Below, one piece after another: positions 44,304 through 53,577 of a stretch of 64,000 nucleotides of DNA (the stretch's first letter is position 1; every line of letters begins with the position of its first letter). The notes below the pieces were generated by a model. The model saw only the letters and a list, made by a program, of their open reading frames with translations, made no database searches and was not told where the DNA came from. A program made the position numbers and the translations under genes. The stretch is from Acinetobacter parvus DSM 16617 = CIP 108168 (GTDB lineage Bacteria > Pseudomonadota > Gammaproteobacteria > Pseudomonadales > Moraxellaceae): positions 308,331 through 372,330 of the forward strand of contig NZ_KB849212.1 of assembly GCF_000368025.1 (NCBI RefSeq). The letters run 5' to 3'.

Positions 44304-44885
44304 TTAAACATACGGTAACACATGCGGAACAATATCCTGGAAAGTACGACCATGCACATTTTCACCAATCGCATGCATTTTCCAGGCGCCATTATGGCGG
44401 TAAATTTTGGCAATAATCAGGCCAGTATGTGCACCTTGCGAAGACAGTTTATAACTCGCGATCACCTGATTACTGTTTTGATCAACCAGACGGCAGAACG
44501 CATTTTCAACTTTTTCAAAAGTTTGTCCACGGAAACTGCTTACGGTAAATGCCAATGACTTGACATGGCTTGGCACTTGATTCAAATTCACATGAATCAC
44601 TTCATCATCACCATCGCCTGCACCAGTCAGGTTATCACCTGAGTGTACGATACTGCCATCCTTACTGCGTAACTGCCCAAAATAAACCACATCTACAACC
44701 TGTTTATTTTCATCAAACAGAATGACGGACGCATCTAAATCAATGTCTCCACTGCCACCACCAAAGCCAAATAAACCCTTGCTTTTGGCAACATCCCAGC
44801 CTACACCCAGAAAAATTTGTTGTAAGCTGCTTCCATCCGCTTTTTCAAGATTAATTTTCTGACCTTTTTCCAGATTAATCGCCAT
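44304..44885 (-). CDS. terZ: TerD-family protein TerZ
   Basis: The 193-residue protein is a single TerD domain and agrees best with TerZ: the FGFGGGSGDIDLDASVILFD insertion, the NLTGAGDGDDEVIHVNLNQVP calcium-binding loop, GQTFEKVENAFCRLV and QGAHTGLIIAKIYRHNGAWKMHAIGE. TerD-type domains bind calcium and are thought to assemble at the membrane with TerC. It is the last gene of the long ter run, 58 bp after the AIM24-like gene, with its own GAGG-type site. Confidence 0.88.
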   Translation of the reverse strand: MAINLEKGQKINLEKADGSSLQQIFLGVGWDVAKSKGLFGFGGGSGDIDLDASVILFDENKQVVDVVYFGQLRSKDGSIVHSGDNLTGAGDGDDEVIHVNLNQVPSHVKSLAFTVSSFRGQTFEKVENAFCRLVDQNSNQVIASYKLSSQGAHTGLIIAKIYRHNGAWKMHAIGENVHGRTFQDIVPHVLPYV

Positions 44886-44943
44886 TGTTTTCTCCTCTTT
44901 GTGAAATAAACGTTTTCAATGATTTATCATTCATTATAAAAAA

Positions 44944-45660
44944 TTACTGACCTGAACGTGATGGGCCTAGCTTGCTTTGTAACCATGCCAGAAAGTTCTG
45001 ACGATTACGTGAACAGATAATGACTTTACCCTTACCTGAAAAACGTAACACCATTCCCTCGCCACTCATGACGCTATTCATCAGATTTCCCAACAGACCA
45101 CTACTTTGTGAGGTTGAAACAGATAAGTTATAGTTTAAGCGTGAGTCCCAACACACCACATGTCCATTATCAATCACAACCTCTTTATTTGGTTCCACTT
45201 CCAGTTCAAACAATGTACCGCAACCCGCAACCACCACCTGCCCGTGTCCGCTGGTTTCCATGACCAGAAATCCACCCGTGTTTCCGAAAAAGGCGCCGCC
45301 AATACTGCTGTTTAAACGTGCCTTGATTTCCACGGAATCATGCGCTGCGACAAACGCGCCGTCACTTAAAATGTACTGGGTTGCACCTACATCTAAAATC
45401 TGCATATCTCCATCCAGTGCAGCAGAAAGTAAACAATCCCCATCACCACGTACTGCTTCGATATGTTGTTGAAATAAAGATTCTTCATTGGCAAAACGGC
45501 GCAACAATGACTGCATTAAGCCACCTTGTAAACGTCCTTTCAGTTCTAAAGGAGCTTCCATCATGACCATTGCATTACTTTCACAGTAAATTTTATCGCC
45601 ACGGCGCATAGATACATGTAAAAATGGTTCAGGTGAACCAACCAGACTAAATTGTGCCAT
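44944..45660 (-). CDS. AIM24/TIGR00266-family protein
   Basis: The 238-residue protein is a beta-rich, glycine-rich member of the TIGR00266/AIM24 family (VSMRRGDKIYCESNAMVMME, then SIGGAFFGNTGGFLVMETSGHGQVVVAG). No enzymatic role is known; the fold is a double beta roll. Genes of this family recur near Ter genes, which supports a part in the same membrane-stress complex. It follows terF by 12 bp. No TerB gene is present in this window. Confidence 0.78.
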   Translation of the reverse strand: MAQFSLVGSPEPFLHVSMRRGDKIYCESNAMVMMEAPLELKGRLQGGLMQSLLRRFANEESLFQQHIEAVRGDGDCLLSAALDGDMQILDVGATQYILSDGAFVAAHDSVEIKARLNSSIGGAFFGNTGGFLVMETSGHGQVVVAGCGTLFELEVEPNKEVVIDNGHVVCWDSRLNYNLSVSTSQSSGLLGNLMNSVMSGEGMVLRFSGKGKVIICSRNRQNFLAWLQSKLGPSRSGQ

Positions 45661-45672
45661 TTCTCTATTCCT

Positions 45673-46992
45673 TCAGTTCTGAACAATATTTTTTTGCTGA
45701 GCTACTTTGAGCCAATCGGGAAATTCTTCCAATAACAATTCATATAAACGCTCGTCAGAAACACTTTCAATTCGGTCCAGACTAAAGAAATTGCAGTTGT
45801 CCACAATACGTCCAGACATTTCATCCAGTTTTTCCAAAGCTCCGTAGTCACGCCCATCCACTCCCACAAACTGCCAAAATATAGGCAATTCTGCGGCTTT
45901 GGTCAGTACTTTTTGCATTTGTCTGCGATTTCCCACGCCACCATCAGAAATAAATAATACATAAGTCGGAGTTTTATCCTTAAATCTTTTATAATAGTCA
46001 ATGACAGCCTCAATGGCAGGAATTTCCTCATTATAACGGGCACCGACCTGCCAGTTTTTCCAGCCACGCTGGGTGGTGTTGATAAAGTCATTGACATTAT
46101 TTAGGGTGACATCATCCAGTTGTGTGGTTTTTTGTGCAAATGCCCAACATTCAAAACTGCCATCATCATCAAAATGAATTGCCAGTGGCATTAAACGATT
46201 CACCACTTTTTGTACATCACCACGGCGATATTGTCCATCCATCGAACCTGATGCATCGAGTACCAACGCCACTCGTGCTGTCACACCCAATAAATTTTTC
46301 TTTTCTAATTGAACCAGAGACTTTTTAGTCAGATCAATAATTGAGGCATTACCTGTTTTTTCGGCTTTTTCCAGCGAAAGTTTTTTCTTTAAATCAAGTC
46401 TTGATGCTACAGGTGTCATATTTAGGGAAGCTTGTGTTTGTGATATTGGCGCTGGAGTTGATTCCTCTGCAACTTCACCACCAAAATGTTGAATCAATGC
46501 CGCCAAACCTGCATTGAATCCTTGCCCAATGGCTGCCAAACGCCAAATATTATCTTTACGATAAATTTCAACCAACATCGTGGCTCGTTCCTGAGCAAAG
46601 AGCTGCCCCTCTAATTTCAATTCAGCAATCGGCTGTAATTGTAAATTTAAAATTTGAATCGTGGCATGTTGCAGTTGTGACATCACTGCCTGACCATCAA
46701 TCGCAGCGGTTAAAACGAGATATTGGATTGTGTTTGGTAACTGATCAAGATTGACCAAGAAACGACTCTGTTGTGGCTGATTATCGAGTAACTGAACGGC
46801 TTGGCATGGTGTTTTAGGCTGATTATAAAATGTCATATAACGCTCATCACTCAATTTATATTGAGCATCCAGACCAAAACTGGCAAGGTCAAGTATAAAG
46901 CTGGCTTGATATTGAATCTGAATATAAAAAGCGTTTTGGTCCTGCAATAAATCATTTAATTTTATTTTTTGTCCACGAACTAGATTCAGCAT
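45673..46992 (-). CDS. terF: TerF-like protein: TerD domain plus vWA domain
   Basis: The 439-residue protein has an N-terminal TerD-like domain (about 1-170) that lacks the acidic GDGDDE calcium loop, a linker, and a C-terminal von Willebrand A domain (about 235-430) with the MIDAS motif DASGSMDG, TQRGW and ISDGGVG. This architecture defines TerF. The vWA part probably binds partner proteins through a metal ion. A hairpin terminator lies between it and terE upstream. Confidence 0.85.
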   Translation of the reverse strand: MLNLVRGQKIKLNDLLQDQNAFYIQIQYQASFILDLASFGLDAQYKLSDERYMTFYNQPKTPCQAVQLLDNQPQQSRFLVNLDQLPNTIQYLVLTAAIDGQAVMSQLQHATIQILNLQLQPIAELKLEGQLFAQERATMLVEIYRKDNIWRLAAIGQGFNAGLAALIQHFGGEVAEESTPAPISQTQASLNMTPVASRLDLKKKLSLEKAEKTGNASIIDLTKKSLVQLEKKNLLGVTARVALVLDASGSMDGQYRRGDVQKVVNRLMPLAIHFDDDGSFECWAFAQKTTQLDDVTLNNVNDFINTTQRGWKNWQVGARYNEEIPAIEAVIDYYKRFKDKTPTYVLFISDGGVGNRRQMQKVLTKAAELPIFWQFVGVDGRDYGALEKLDEMSGRIVDNCNFFSLDRIESVSDERLYELLLEEFPDWLKVAQQKNIVQN

Positions 46993-47033
46993 TTCTTTTA
47001 ATAGCCTATTTTATCATTATTTCTTCAAGTGAA

Positions 47034-47061
47034 GAAAAATAGTGCCTAAACACTATTTTTC
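47034..47061 (-). terminator. Internal ter terminator between terE and terF
   Basis: An 11-bp stem GAAAAATAGTG/CACTATTTTTC with a 6-nt loop ends in a U-rich arm on the minus strand and lies 19 bp after the terE stop. Confidence 0.7.
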
Positions 47062-47079
47062 CAAAGCAGGTTTGCCGAC

Positions 47080-47655
47080 TTAAACCGCTACACCATAAGA
47101 GGCTGCCAAAGGCCCTAAACCGCCTGCAAAGCCTTGACCAATGGCACGGAATTTCCATTCGCTGCCATTTTTATAAAGCTCACCAAAGATCATGGCTGTT
47201 TCAGTGCTGCTGTCTTCAGACAAATCATAGCGTGCAATTTCGCTACCACCTGCATCATTGATGACACGGATATAGGCATTGCCAACCTGGCCAAAGTTCT
47301 GGTTACGTGTCTGACCATCATAAATCGTCACTGCAAAAATCACTTTGCTCACATCAGCAGGAACTTTGCTTAAATCAACGCTTAAAGTTTCATCATCGCC
47401 AGCACCTTCACCTGTGCGGTTGTCACCATTGTGTTTGACTGAACCATCAGATGAAGTCAAATTATTGAAGAAAATAAAGTCATTGTCTGCACGTACCTTA
47501 CCGTTTTCTCCAACAAGGAATGCAATCGCATCAAGGTCAAAAGCCTGACCATCTGTCACGCGAGGGTTCCAGCCTAAACCGACTGTTGTTTTAGTGATTC
47601 CCGGCGCTTCTTTAGTCAAGCTAACATTGCCACCTTTGGTTAAGCTAATTGCCAT
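47080..47655 (-). CDS. terE: TerD-family protein TerE
   Basis: The 191-residue single TerD domain agrees best with TerE: SLTKGGNVSLTKEAPG at the start, FDLDAIAFLVGENGKVR, NRTGEGAGDDETLSVDLSKVP, FAVTIYDGQTRNQNFGQ and FRAIGQGFAGGLGPLAASYGV. The calcium loop reads GEGAGDDE, one acidic residue fewer than in TerD. It has a strong ribosome-binding site and is flanked by hairpins on both sides, suggesting separately tuned expression. Confidence 0.87.
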   Translation of the reverse strand: MAISLTKGGNVSLTKEAPGITKTTVGLGWNPRVTDGQAFDLDAIAFLVGENGKVRADNDFIFFNNLTSSDGSVKHNGDNRTGEGAGDDETLSVDLSKVPADVSKVIFAVTIYDGQTRNQNFGQVGNAYIRVINDAGGSEIARYDLSEDSSTETAMIFGELYKNGSEWKFRAIGQGFAGGLGPLAASYGVAV

Positions 47656-47694
47656 GAGTTATTCTCCTTATCTCATTGCTAAATTATATTTTAT

Positions 47695-47718
47695 GGATAT
47701 AACAGTTTTGTTATATCC
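47695..47718 (-). terminator. Hairpin between the TerC-like gene and terE
   Basis: A perfect 9-bp stem GGATATAAC/GTTATATCC with a 6-nt loop lies 11 bp after the TerC-like stop. The following arm is AT-rich but has no long T run. Confidence 0.5.
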
Positions 47719-47728
47719 CTGGATTTTA

Positions 47729-48808
47729 TCAAGATTGTGATTGTCGTTTTTCATAGGCAATTGATGAGAGAACTGCCCATATAATGAACGCCACCCCAAT
47801 CAGGCCTGTTACCACTTCTGGCACATGCCCACCTGTACCTGTGTATAGCATAATTGCTGCCAGCATTCCAATTGCATACATTGCACCATGCTCCAGATAA
47901 ATAAAGGCTTCCAATGTGCCTTTTTCCACCAGATAAATGGTCATGGAACGTACAAACATTGCACCAATCGCAAGACCAAGCATAATCACAACAACATCAG
48001 TTGTAATTGCAAAAGCACCAATCACACCATCAAAACTGAATGAGGCATCCAGCACTTCCAGATAAAGGAAACCCCCAATACCTGCTTTCACAATTGTGCT
48101 TGATGCACCTTTGGTAACGCTTTCTGAAGCTTCGCCTTCTTCATCTTCTGACTGGCTGCTTTCAAGTAAATGCCCAAGTGCCTGAACACCCACATAAACC
48201 ACAATACCCCAGATGCCTGCAATCGCCACCACCAATTTCGTCTCTGGCGCAACAAAACCCACCATAATGAGAAGGGCGATCATTGCAACGAAAACTGACA
48301 TGGCAGGAACATTCGCTAAATTTGCTAAACGTGATTCCAGCCAATGAAACCAATGCGTGTCCTTACCATCATCAAACAGGAAGTTAAGGAAAACCAAAAG
48401 CAGGAACATGCCCCCAAAGGCAGCAATTTCCGCGTGATGTGCCAATAACTTTTCAGAATACTGAACTGGATCGTTGAGTGCCATCCTGACAACTTCAACC
48501 ATTCCCATATCTGCAGTTACAGCCACAATGACAATTGGGAAAATCAGGCGCATACCAAAAACGGCAATCAGAATCCCGACAGTTAAAAAGATTTTTTTCC
48601 AGAATTCGTCCCAGTGACGCAATATTGATGCGTTGACCACGGCATTATCAAAAGATAGCGACACTTCCATCACAGCCAAAATCGTAGTGATCAGCAATAC
48701 CCGAAGCATTGCCTGCACGCCTGCCTCTGGTCCATGACTGAAGCCCCACCATGCAGATAATGCCAGACAGATCACGGTAAAAATAATTGAGAAACGAAAA
48801 TGTTTCAT
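47729..48808 (-). CDS. TerC-superfamily integral membrane protein (DUF475)
   Basis: The 359-residue protein has about nine hydrophobic segments and the TerC-type repeats of acidic membrane residues: LAVMEVSLSFDNAVVNA near the N terminus and YLEVLDASFSFDGVIGA in the second half. It belongs to the DUF475 branch, not to classical TerC. A cytoplasmic acidic loop (SQSEDEEGEASES, about 217-230) interrupts it. TerC proteins are thought to move or sense metal ions and to anchor TerD proteins. It starts with AAAGGG upstream and is separated from terD by a strong terminator. Confidence 0.85.
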   Translation of the reverse strand: MKHFRFSIIFTVICLALSAWWGFSHGPEAGVQAMLRVLLITTILAVMEVSLSFDNAVVNASILRHWDEFWKKIFLTVGILIAVFGMRLIFPIVIVAVTADMGMVEVVRMALNDPVQYSEKLLAHHAEIAAFGGMFLLLVFLNFLFDDGKDTHWFHWLESRLANLANVPAMSVFVAMIALLIMVGFVAPETKLVVAIAGIWGIVVYVGVQALGHLLESSQSEDEEGEASESVTKGASSTIVKAGIGGFLYLEVLDASFSFDGVIGAFAITTDVVVIMLGLAIGAMFVRSMTIYLVEKGTLEAFIYLEHGAMYAIGMLAAIMLYTGTGGHVPEVVTGLIGVAFIIWAVLSSIAYEKRQSQS

Positions 48809-48820
48809 TGTTACCCTTTC

Positions 48821-48858
48821 AAAAAAATCTCAAAACATACATCTTGTCTGTTTTGAGA
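48821..48858 (-). terminator. Strong internal ter terminator between terD and the TerC-like gene
   Basis: A 10-bp stem TCTCAAAACA/TGTTTTGAGA is followed on the minus strand by seven T. It lies 8 bp after the terD stop and should block most read-through. Confidence 0.82.
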
Positions 48859-48866
48859 GATCGGTT

Positions 48867-49445
48867 TTAGCCAACTTGAATACCATATTGTTGACACATT
48901 GCAGCAAGTCCGCCCGCATAGCCCTGACCGACTGCTCTAAATTTCCATTCGCCATTATGACGATAGACCTCACCAAATACCATGGCGGTTTCGGTTGAAT
49001 AATCCTCGGCTAAATCAAAACGCACAATTTCTATACCTGAATCCTGATTGACGACACGGATAAAAGCATTGGCAATTTGTCCAAAATTCTGTCCACGACT
49101 TTGGGCATCATGAATGGTGACCGTAATGGCAATCTTTTCAACTTCAGGAGAAACCTTAGATAAATCGACTAAAAGTGATTCATCATCACCATCGCCCTGA
49201 CCTGAACGATTGTCACCCGTATGCTCAACCGAGCCATCCTGTGATTTTAACTGGTTGTAGAAAATAAAATCATGGTCGCCACGCACCTTGCCTGAGGCGG
49301 TTAATAAAAACGCACTGGCATCCAAGTCAAAAGATGCGCCATCAGTTGCACGTTCGTCCCACCCCAAACCAATTAAAATACGAACTAAAGTTGGATCTGT
49401 TTTACTTAGGGAAAGATTTCCCCCTTTATTTAAGCTAATTGCCAT
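48867..49445 (-). CDS. terD: TerD-family protein TerD
   Basis: The 192-residue single TerD domain agrees closely with TerD: ILIGLGWDERATDGASFDLDASAFLL, the full calcium-binding loop NRSGQGDGDDESLLVDLSKV, TVTIHDAQSRGQNFGQ and FRAVGQGYAGGLAAMCQQYGI. TerD binds calcium and is the core of tellurite, phage and colicin resistance phenotypes in enteric ter operons. It lies 61 bp after terA and has its own terminator. Confidence 0.9.
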   Translation of the reverse strand: MAISLNKGGNLSLSKTDPTLVRILIGLGWDERATDGASFDLDASAFLLTASGKVRGDHDFIFYNQLKSQDGSVEHTGDNRSGQGDGDDESLLVDLSKVSPEVEKIAITVTIHDAQSRGQNFGQIANAFIRVVNQDSGIEIVRFDLAEDYSTETAMVFGEVYRHNGEWKFRAVGQGYAGGLAAMCQQYGIQVG

Positions 49446-49506
49446 ATTTTTTCTCCCTCATTGCATCATGATAGAAATTTAATTGGAGTTAAAAGTCAAT
49501 AGGTTT

Positions 49507-50697
49507 TTATTTACTACCTGCTACCCAGCGCAGGCCAAAACCAAAAGCCTGATCCAGTTCTTTATGACCAGGTACATAACGAACATGTCGCTGCACCTGA
49601 ATATTGCCAGCCTGATTGGTCAGTTCGACAATGCCACACATACCCAAGGGCTGTCCCTCAGTTAAACGAATTTCAATGGGTGGCTGGTCTGGCACAAAAA
49701 TGGTGACCACAGCATCTGTTTCCGCCCAATTGGGTACACCCTCGTAGATAAATGCGAATAACACGACACGGCGAATTTCTTGCCAGTATTGACCATTAAT
49801 CCTTAGCCATTCACCACCCTGTAAAGCCCCAGTACGGTCGTCCGCAGAAAGCTGAATAAATGGGAAAGCGTTAAAATCCCCAAAACGGTTGCCCAATGCC
49901 TGAATCACGGACTTGGTGCCATCCTGCATTTCAAATAGACAGCCTAAATCCAGATCAATTCCCTGATTCTGGTTGAGCAGTTTTTTAAAGAAGCCTGCCG
50001 ATTGGGACTGTATAGAACGCTGATTCCAGTTGAGATTAATCTTAATCTCACCAAAACCCTGTGTCTGTTTGGTTAAATTAATTCGACTGTTGCCTTTGTC
50101 CAGCGTAATTTTACTGAGGTTTATTTTAGACTGAGGCGGTGTAGCAACAGGTGGTGGCGGCGGCATGTTGGGTTGATCGTTGATTTCAACACCAAAATAT
50201 TCGGAGAGCGGCTTTAATCCACCATTAAAGCCCTGATTGACAAAGCGGAATTTCCATTGATCCTTATAACGATATACTTCTGCCAAAATGAGGGCTTTTT
50301 CAGTCTTTTCAGCACTATTGACTATAGCCGTAGCACTTAACTGTCCATTTTGCCATAACTCAACCTCAATATTCTGAATCGCATTGATTGCACTCTGTCC
50401 ATCAATGGTGGCACACAAAGCGATCTTATTCAGTTCCAGATCCAGCAATTGGGTATTTAAATTGAATTGCGCCAAATAAGGCGTTTTACCATTTGCCTCA
50501 ATTAACTCAACACTACGGTTTAGAGTGTGTTTCTGTCCATAAAAAATCATGTCCGCATCACCACGAACCTTGTTTTGGGCATTGAGTAAATATGCACTTA
50601 CATCTAAATCAATATGTGCAGGTAATGCAGTTTTGATTTTAATCTGACACTGAGGTTGTGCCAGTACCAAATTTGCACCCGCAGTCAATTGTTGCAT
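49507..50697 (-). CDS. terA: TerA-like protein with two TerD-type domains
   Basis: The 396-residue protein has an N-terminal TerD-like domain (about 1-175), a proline-rich linker (NMPPPPPVATPPQ) and a C-terminal TerA-specific domain with INLNWNQ, GIDLDLGCLFEMQDGTKSVIQALGN, LSADDRTGALQGGEWLRING and PLGMCGIVEL. TerA is a regular member of ter operons. It is 24 bp after the CitE-like gene, so the biosynthetic half and the TerD half appear to share a transcript up to here. Confidence 0.87.
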   Translation of the reverse strand: MQQLTAGANLVLAQPQCQIKIKTALPAHIDLDVSAYLLNAQNKVRGDADMIFYGQKHTLNRSVELIEANGKTPYLAQFNLNTQLLDLELNKIALCATIDGQSAINAIQNIEVELWQNGQLSATAIVNSAEKTEKALILAEVYRYKDQWKFRFVNQGFNGGLKPLSEYFGVEINDQPNMPPPPPVATPPQSKINLSKITLDKGNSRINLTKQTQGFGEIKINLNWNQRSIQSQSAGFFKKLLNQNQGIDLDLGCLFEMQDGTKSVIQALGNRFGDFNAFPFIQLSADDRTGALQGGEWLRINGQYWQEIRRVVLFAFIYEGVPNWAETDAVVTIFVPDQPPIEIRLTEGQPLGMCGIVELTNQAGNIQVQRHVRYVPGHKELDQAFGFGLRWVAGSK

Positions 50698-50721
50698 TAT
50701 TCATTATCCTCTTTTTTAGTG

Positions 50722-51609
50722 TTATTGCTTCATGCCAAATATTTGTGATCGCTCTAATATACGTTCTGCCCAACGGCGATGTGTGGCAGGTTCCAACATA
50801 CTTCCATGACAGGCGAATACAGCCTGACCAGAATCTCTTAAAATATCCTGAGCTTGTTTCAATTCAATATCATTGACTTGATAGGCCTGATGCACAATCG
50901 CAATCTGTGCAGGGTGAATAATGGTTTTTCCAGATAAACCATGTTGTAAATCCAGATATAACTCGTCCTGCAATAACTTCACCTGAGTAAAATGTTCACA
51001 GACAGGCGCACTCAGTGCAAAGCCATAAGGTAAAAACTGCCCCGCCAGATTTGCAATTAATGCCCCAATAGGCGTTTGATACAGGGTCAAATCACTTGGA
51101 CGGCGCACAGCCAGACAGTTGAGTAAATCATTGCCGCCTATTCGCAGCACCAGAACCTGACGAAAGTCCTGTTGCAATGCCTGACGTAATTCACGCATAG
51201 CGCCCATATCAAAGGCTTCTGCATCTTCAAGTGTTGGCATCACCTGAATAAAGTCAGGTAATATCTGCTGCCATTGTCGTAATTGATTTAAGCAGAATTT
51301 AGGCAGCACCATGCCATCAACCGCAATCAGTTCCTGCCACTGCGCCAACTCTTCCGCCATTGCAATATGGCGAGGGCGTATGAAGATTTTAGGATGTTGT
51401 GCTTGACGTGGTTGATCCTGAACCTGTTGCAACAAATGCTTTAAATTGACTTTTGCCGCTTCCAGCTCATGCTCGGAAACTGCATCTTCCAGACAGATGA
51501 CCAGAGAACGTAACTCAGGGTACTTTTCCCCATTCACCACTTGCCATAAATCAGGTCTGGTCGCTGGCATATAGAGTGTTGCACCTAAAGATAATGCCGA
51601 TAACATCAA
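50722..51609 (-). CDS. CitE/HpcH-type aldolase-lyase of the Ter biosynthetic set
   Basis: The 295-residue TIM-barrel protein shows the HpcH/CitE marks ATLYMPATRPD, VICLEDAVSEHE (metal-binding acids), KIFIRPRH, GMVLPKF, LEDAEAF and KTIIHPAQIAIV. It probably makes or cleaves a carbon-carbon bond next to a carboxylate. CitE-like enzymes are a stated part of the predicted Ter nucleoside-like metabolite pathway. Its start overlaps the previous stop codon by 4 bp. Confidence 0.85.
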   Translation of the reverse strand: MMLSALSLGATLYMPATRPDLWQVVNGEKYPELRSLVICLEDAVSEHELEAAKVNLKHLLQQVQDQPRQAQHPKIFIRPRHIAMAEELAQWQELIAVDGMVLPKFCLNQLRQWQQILPDFIQVMPTLEDAEAFDMGAMRELRQALQQDFRQVLVLRIGGNDLLNCLAVRRPSDLTLYQTPIGALIANLAGQFLPYGFALSAPVCEHFTQVKLLQDELYLDLQHGLSGKTIIHPAQIAIVHQAYQVNDIELKQAQDILRDSGQAVFACHGSMLEPATHRRWAERILERSQIFGMKQ

Positions 51610-52772
51610 CCTGCTCCCAATTTCTGAATGAGGGTAATTGCGCGATAAGGTGCGATCTGGTCACCCACTATCTGGACTGGTGTCTGGGTTATTTCGGTTA
51701 AATGACGTAACAATGCCGTGTCGGCATCATTCGCATCCCTGAGCAGAACCAGATCAGGCACACGCCTTAAAATTGCCCGTGTTGCTTCGGCAATGCTTGG
51801 CTTGATCCGATTGATATTGGTAATTTGATAATGTTCTGCTAATTGTTTAACCACAGCCTGACTTCGCTGTCTTTGTAATTGCTGTTGAGCGCTTGTCCAA
51901 ACGGCATTTTTTTCTGACGGAAGTTCTCGGCGTATCTGATTGATTTGTTTAATAAATGACTGTGACATATCAAAAGCTTTTAAATGATTATATTCAACAC
52001 AGCCATGCCACTGACCGAGATTGCTTTCCTCAATCTCGTTGAATTGCAAAGGCTCATTTTCGCAAATACTACGAGAAATTAATCCTGAAATGGTTGAGCC
52101 TAAAACACCTGATGGAATCAACCAATCCTCACCACTGGCTGCCAACCAAGCACAACCACCAATATCTGACAACACTACCAAGGGCAAAGGTCGATCAGCA
52201 AAACGGGGGTCATTGGCTAGACTCCGTTGCAATTCCTTTTGAATCGCGCCTTTACCAGTCCAGCCATCTACAAACACTAAAGATTGATGGCCATGTTTGG
52301 CAATAATTGTTTCCAGAGCAGCAAAATCAATACCACGATCCCTGATAATGCTGATGCCATAATGTACACAATCATGCCCCAAATCTTGCAATGCATGATA
52401 AAGCAACACCCCTAATGGCACACCAGCACGTACAAAACTGACCAATACAATCGGTTCAGCAAACTCTGTTGAGAGTGTTTGTGCCAGTTGTTGCACCTCT
52501 TTTGCCAAACGTTGCTGCCCGTGCTGCATTGCTTGTTCAAATAGCTGCAAATGACGCTCCGTGGGTGCCTGCTCCTGACTGATCATTTGTGAATAATGTT
52601 TTTCACCTGATTGAATGAGGCGTTCCTTTTCCAATGTGTCTGTTGGTTGAATCTGGATGCGATTTAACAGGAACGTCACTTGCCCAGCTTGATAACTTCC
52701 ACTAAATCCCTGTGTTAAAATAAGTTCTGATGCTTTTTCTCTACTAATTTTTTGTTTACTGGTAATCGCCAT
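51606..52772 (-). CDS. Phosphoribosyltransferase with C-terminal PELOTA-like domain (StiP type)
   Basis: The 388-residue protein has a phosphoribosyltransferase fold with VLVSFVRAGVPLGVLLY and a PRPP-loop-like FVDGWTGKGAIQKEL, then a C-terminal segment (about 300-385) resembling PELOTA RNA-binding domains (INRIKPSIAEATRAILRRV). Database annotation often labels this family cysteine protease StiP. In Ter clusters it is predicted to join a base to PRPP. It overlaps the HAD gene by 17 bp upstream and the CitE gene by 4 bp downstream. Confidence 0.82.
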   Translation of the reverse strand: MAITSKQKISREKASELILTQGFSGSYQAGQVTFLLNRIQIQPTDTLEKERLIQSGEKHYSQMISQEQAPTERHLQLFEQAMQHGQQRLAKEVQQLAQTLSTEFAEPIVLVSFVRAGVPLGVLLYHALQDLGHDCVHYGISIIRDRGIDFAALETIIAKHGHQSLVFVDGWTGKGAIQKELQRSLANDPRFADRPLPLVVLSDIGGCAWLAASGEDWLIPSGVLGSTISGLISRSICENEPLQFNEIEESNLGQWHGCVEYNHLKAFDMSQSFIKQINQIRRELPSEKNAVWTSAQQQLQRQRSQAVVKQLAEHYQITNINRIKPSIAEATRAILRRVPDLVLLRDANDADTALLRHLTEITQTPVQIVGDQIAPYRAITLIQKLGAG

Positions 52773-53577
52773 AATATCCTTCTTGTTTGTACTGCTGCGT
52801 CAGATTGTGTTTTACCCAACGATTCAACTGGCTATGGTTTGGCATTCCCCACCAGTGACATAAATTCAAAAACTCAACATCCGACAAACTGTCGCCATAG
52901 CCTAAAATTGGGCGTTGTTGTGCGCTAAGTTGCTGCAAAAGAAATCTGGCCGCATTGGCCTTACTCACAGGCTGTGGAATCAGTGCCAGATTATTACCAT
53001 TTAAATGGAAGTAAAAACCTGACAATAAATTCACATCAAGACTATTGAGCAACTGGGGCAAAAAATTCGGCGCATAAGGATTGTCATTTTCTGTATTTTG
53101 CTTTGCCACAACATACAAACCCAATCCCTGTTCTTCAACCACCCATGTCCGAATTGAACCAAAATGTCTGGAATGCTGCTGCACAGCTTCAATCAGGGCT
53201 TCCTGACGTGTCTGATAGGGTTGTAATGCCTGTTGCATCTGTCCATGCCATTCAGCATTGACACTAAGGTCCGCATTCAGCACCGTTCCACCATGAGAAC
53301 AGACCGCCCCATACTGAAAGGGTAAATGAACTCGGGATAAAGCCTCGGCACAGCGTGCAGTCACTGGAATCACATGGGTACTATGCAATAACCACTGTAC
53401 AAAATGCTGTTGTATCGGGTTCATATAGGCCAGAGCTTGTCCCTGCTTATCAGTGGTGACCATTTTAAAGTCAGCTTCAGGTGTAATGCGGCGATGGGTC
53501 TGGAACAACGTGTCATCCAGATCCACCAACATTAAGGGTGTACGAATTTCACTGGAGTCAAATAAAAAATCAGTCAT
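52756..53577 (-). CDS. HAD-family hydrolase of the Ter biosynthetic set
   Basis: The 273-residue protein has the HAD motif I DLDDT (Asp19 and Asp21), a Thr in PVTARC, a cap region, and the late motif GYGDSLSDVEF with metal-binding acids. It is likely a small-molecule phosphatase acting on a nucleotide-like product. It overlaps both neighbours (8 and 17 bp), so all are translationally coupled. Confidence 0.85.
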   Translation of the reverse strand: MTDFLFDSSEIRTPLMLVDLDDTLFQTHRRITPEADFKMVTTDKQGQALAYMNPIQQHFVQWLLHSTHVIPVTARCAEALSRVHLPFQYGAVCSHGGTVLNADLSVNAEWHGQMQQALQPYQTRQEALIEAVQQHSRHFGSIRTWVVEEQGLGLYVVAKQNTENDNPYAPNFLPQLLNSLDVNLLSGFYFHLNGNNLALIPQPVSKANAARFLLQQLSAQQRPILGYGDSLSDVEFLNLCHWWGMPNHSQLNRWVKHNLTQQYKQEGYYGDYQ

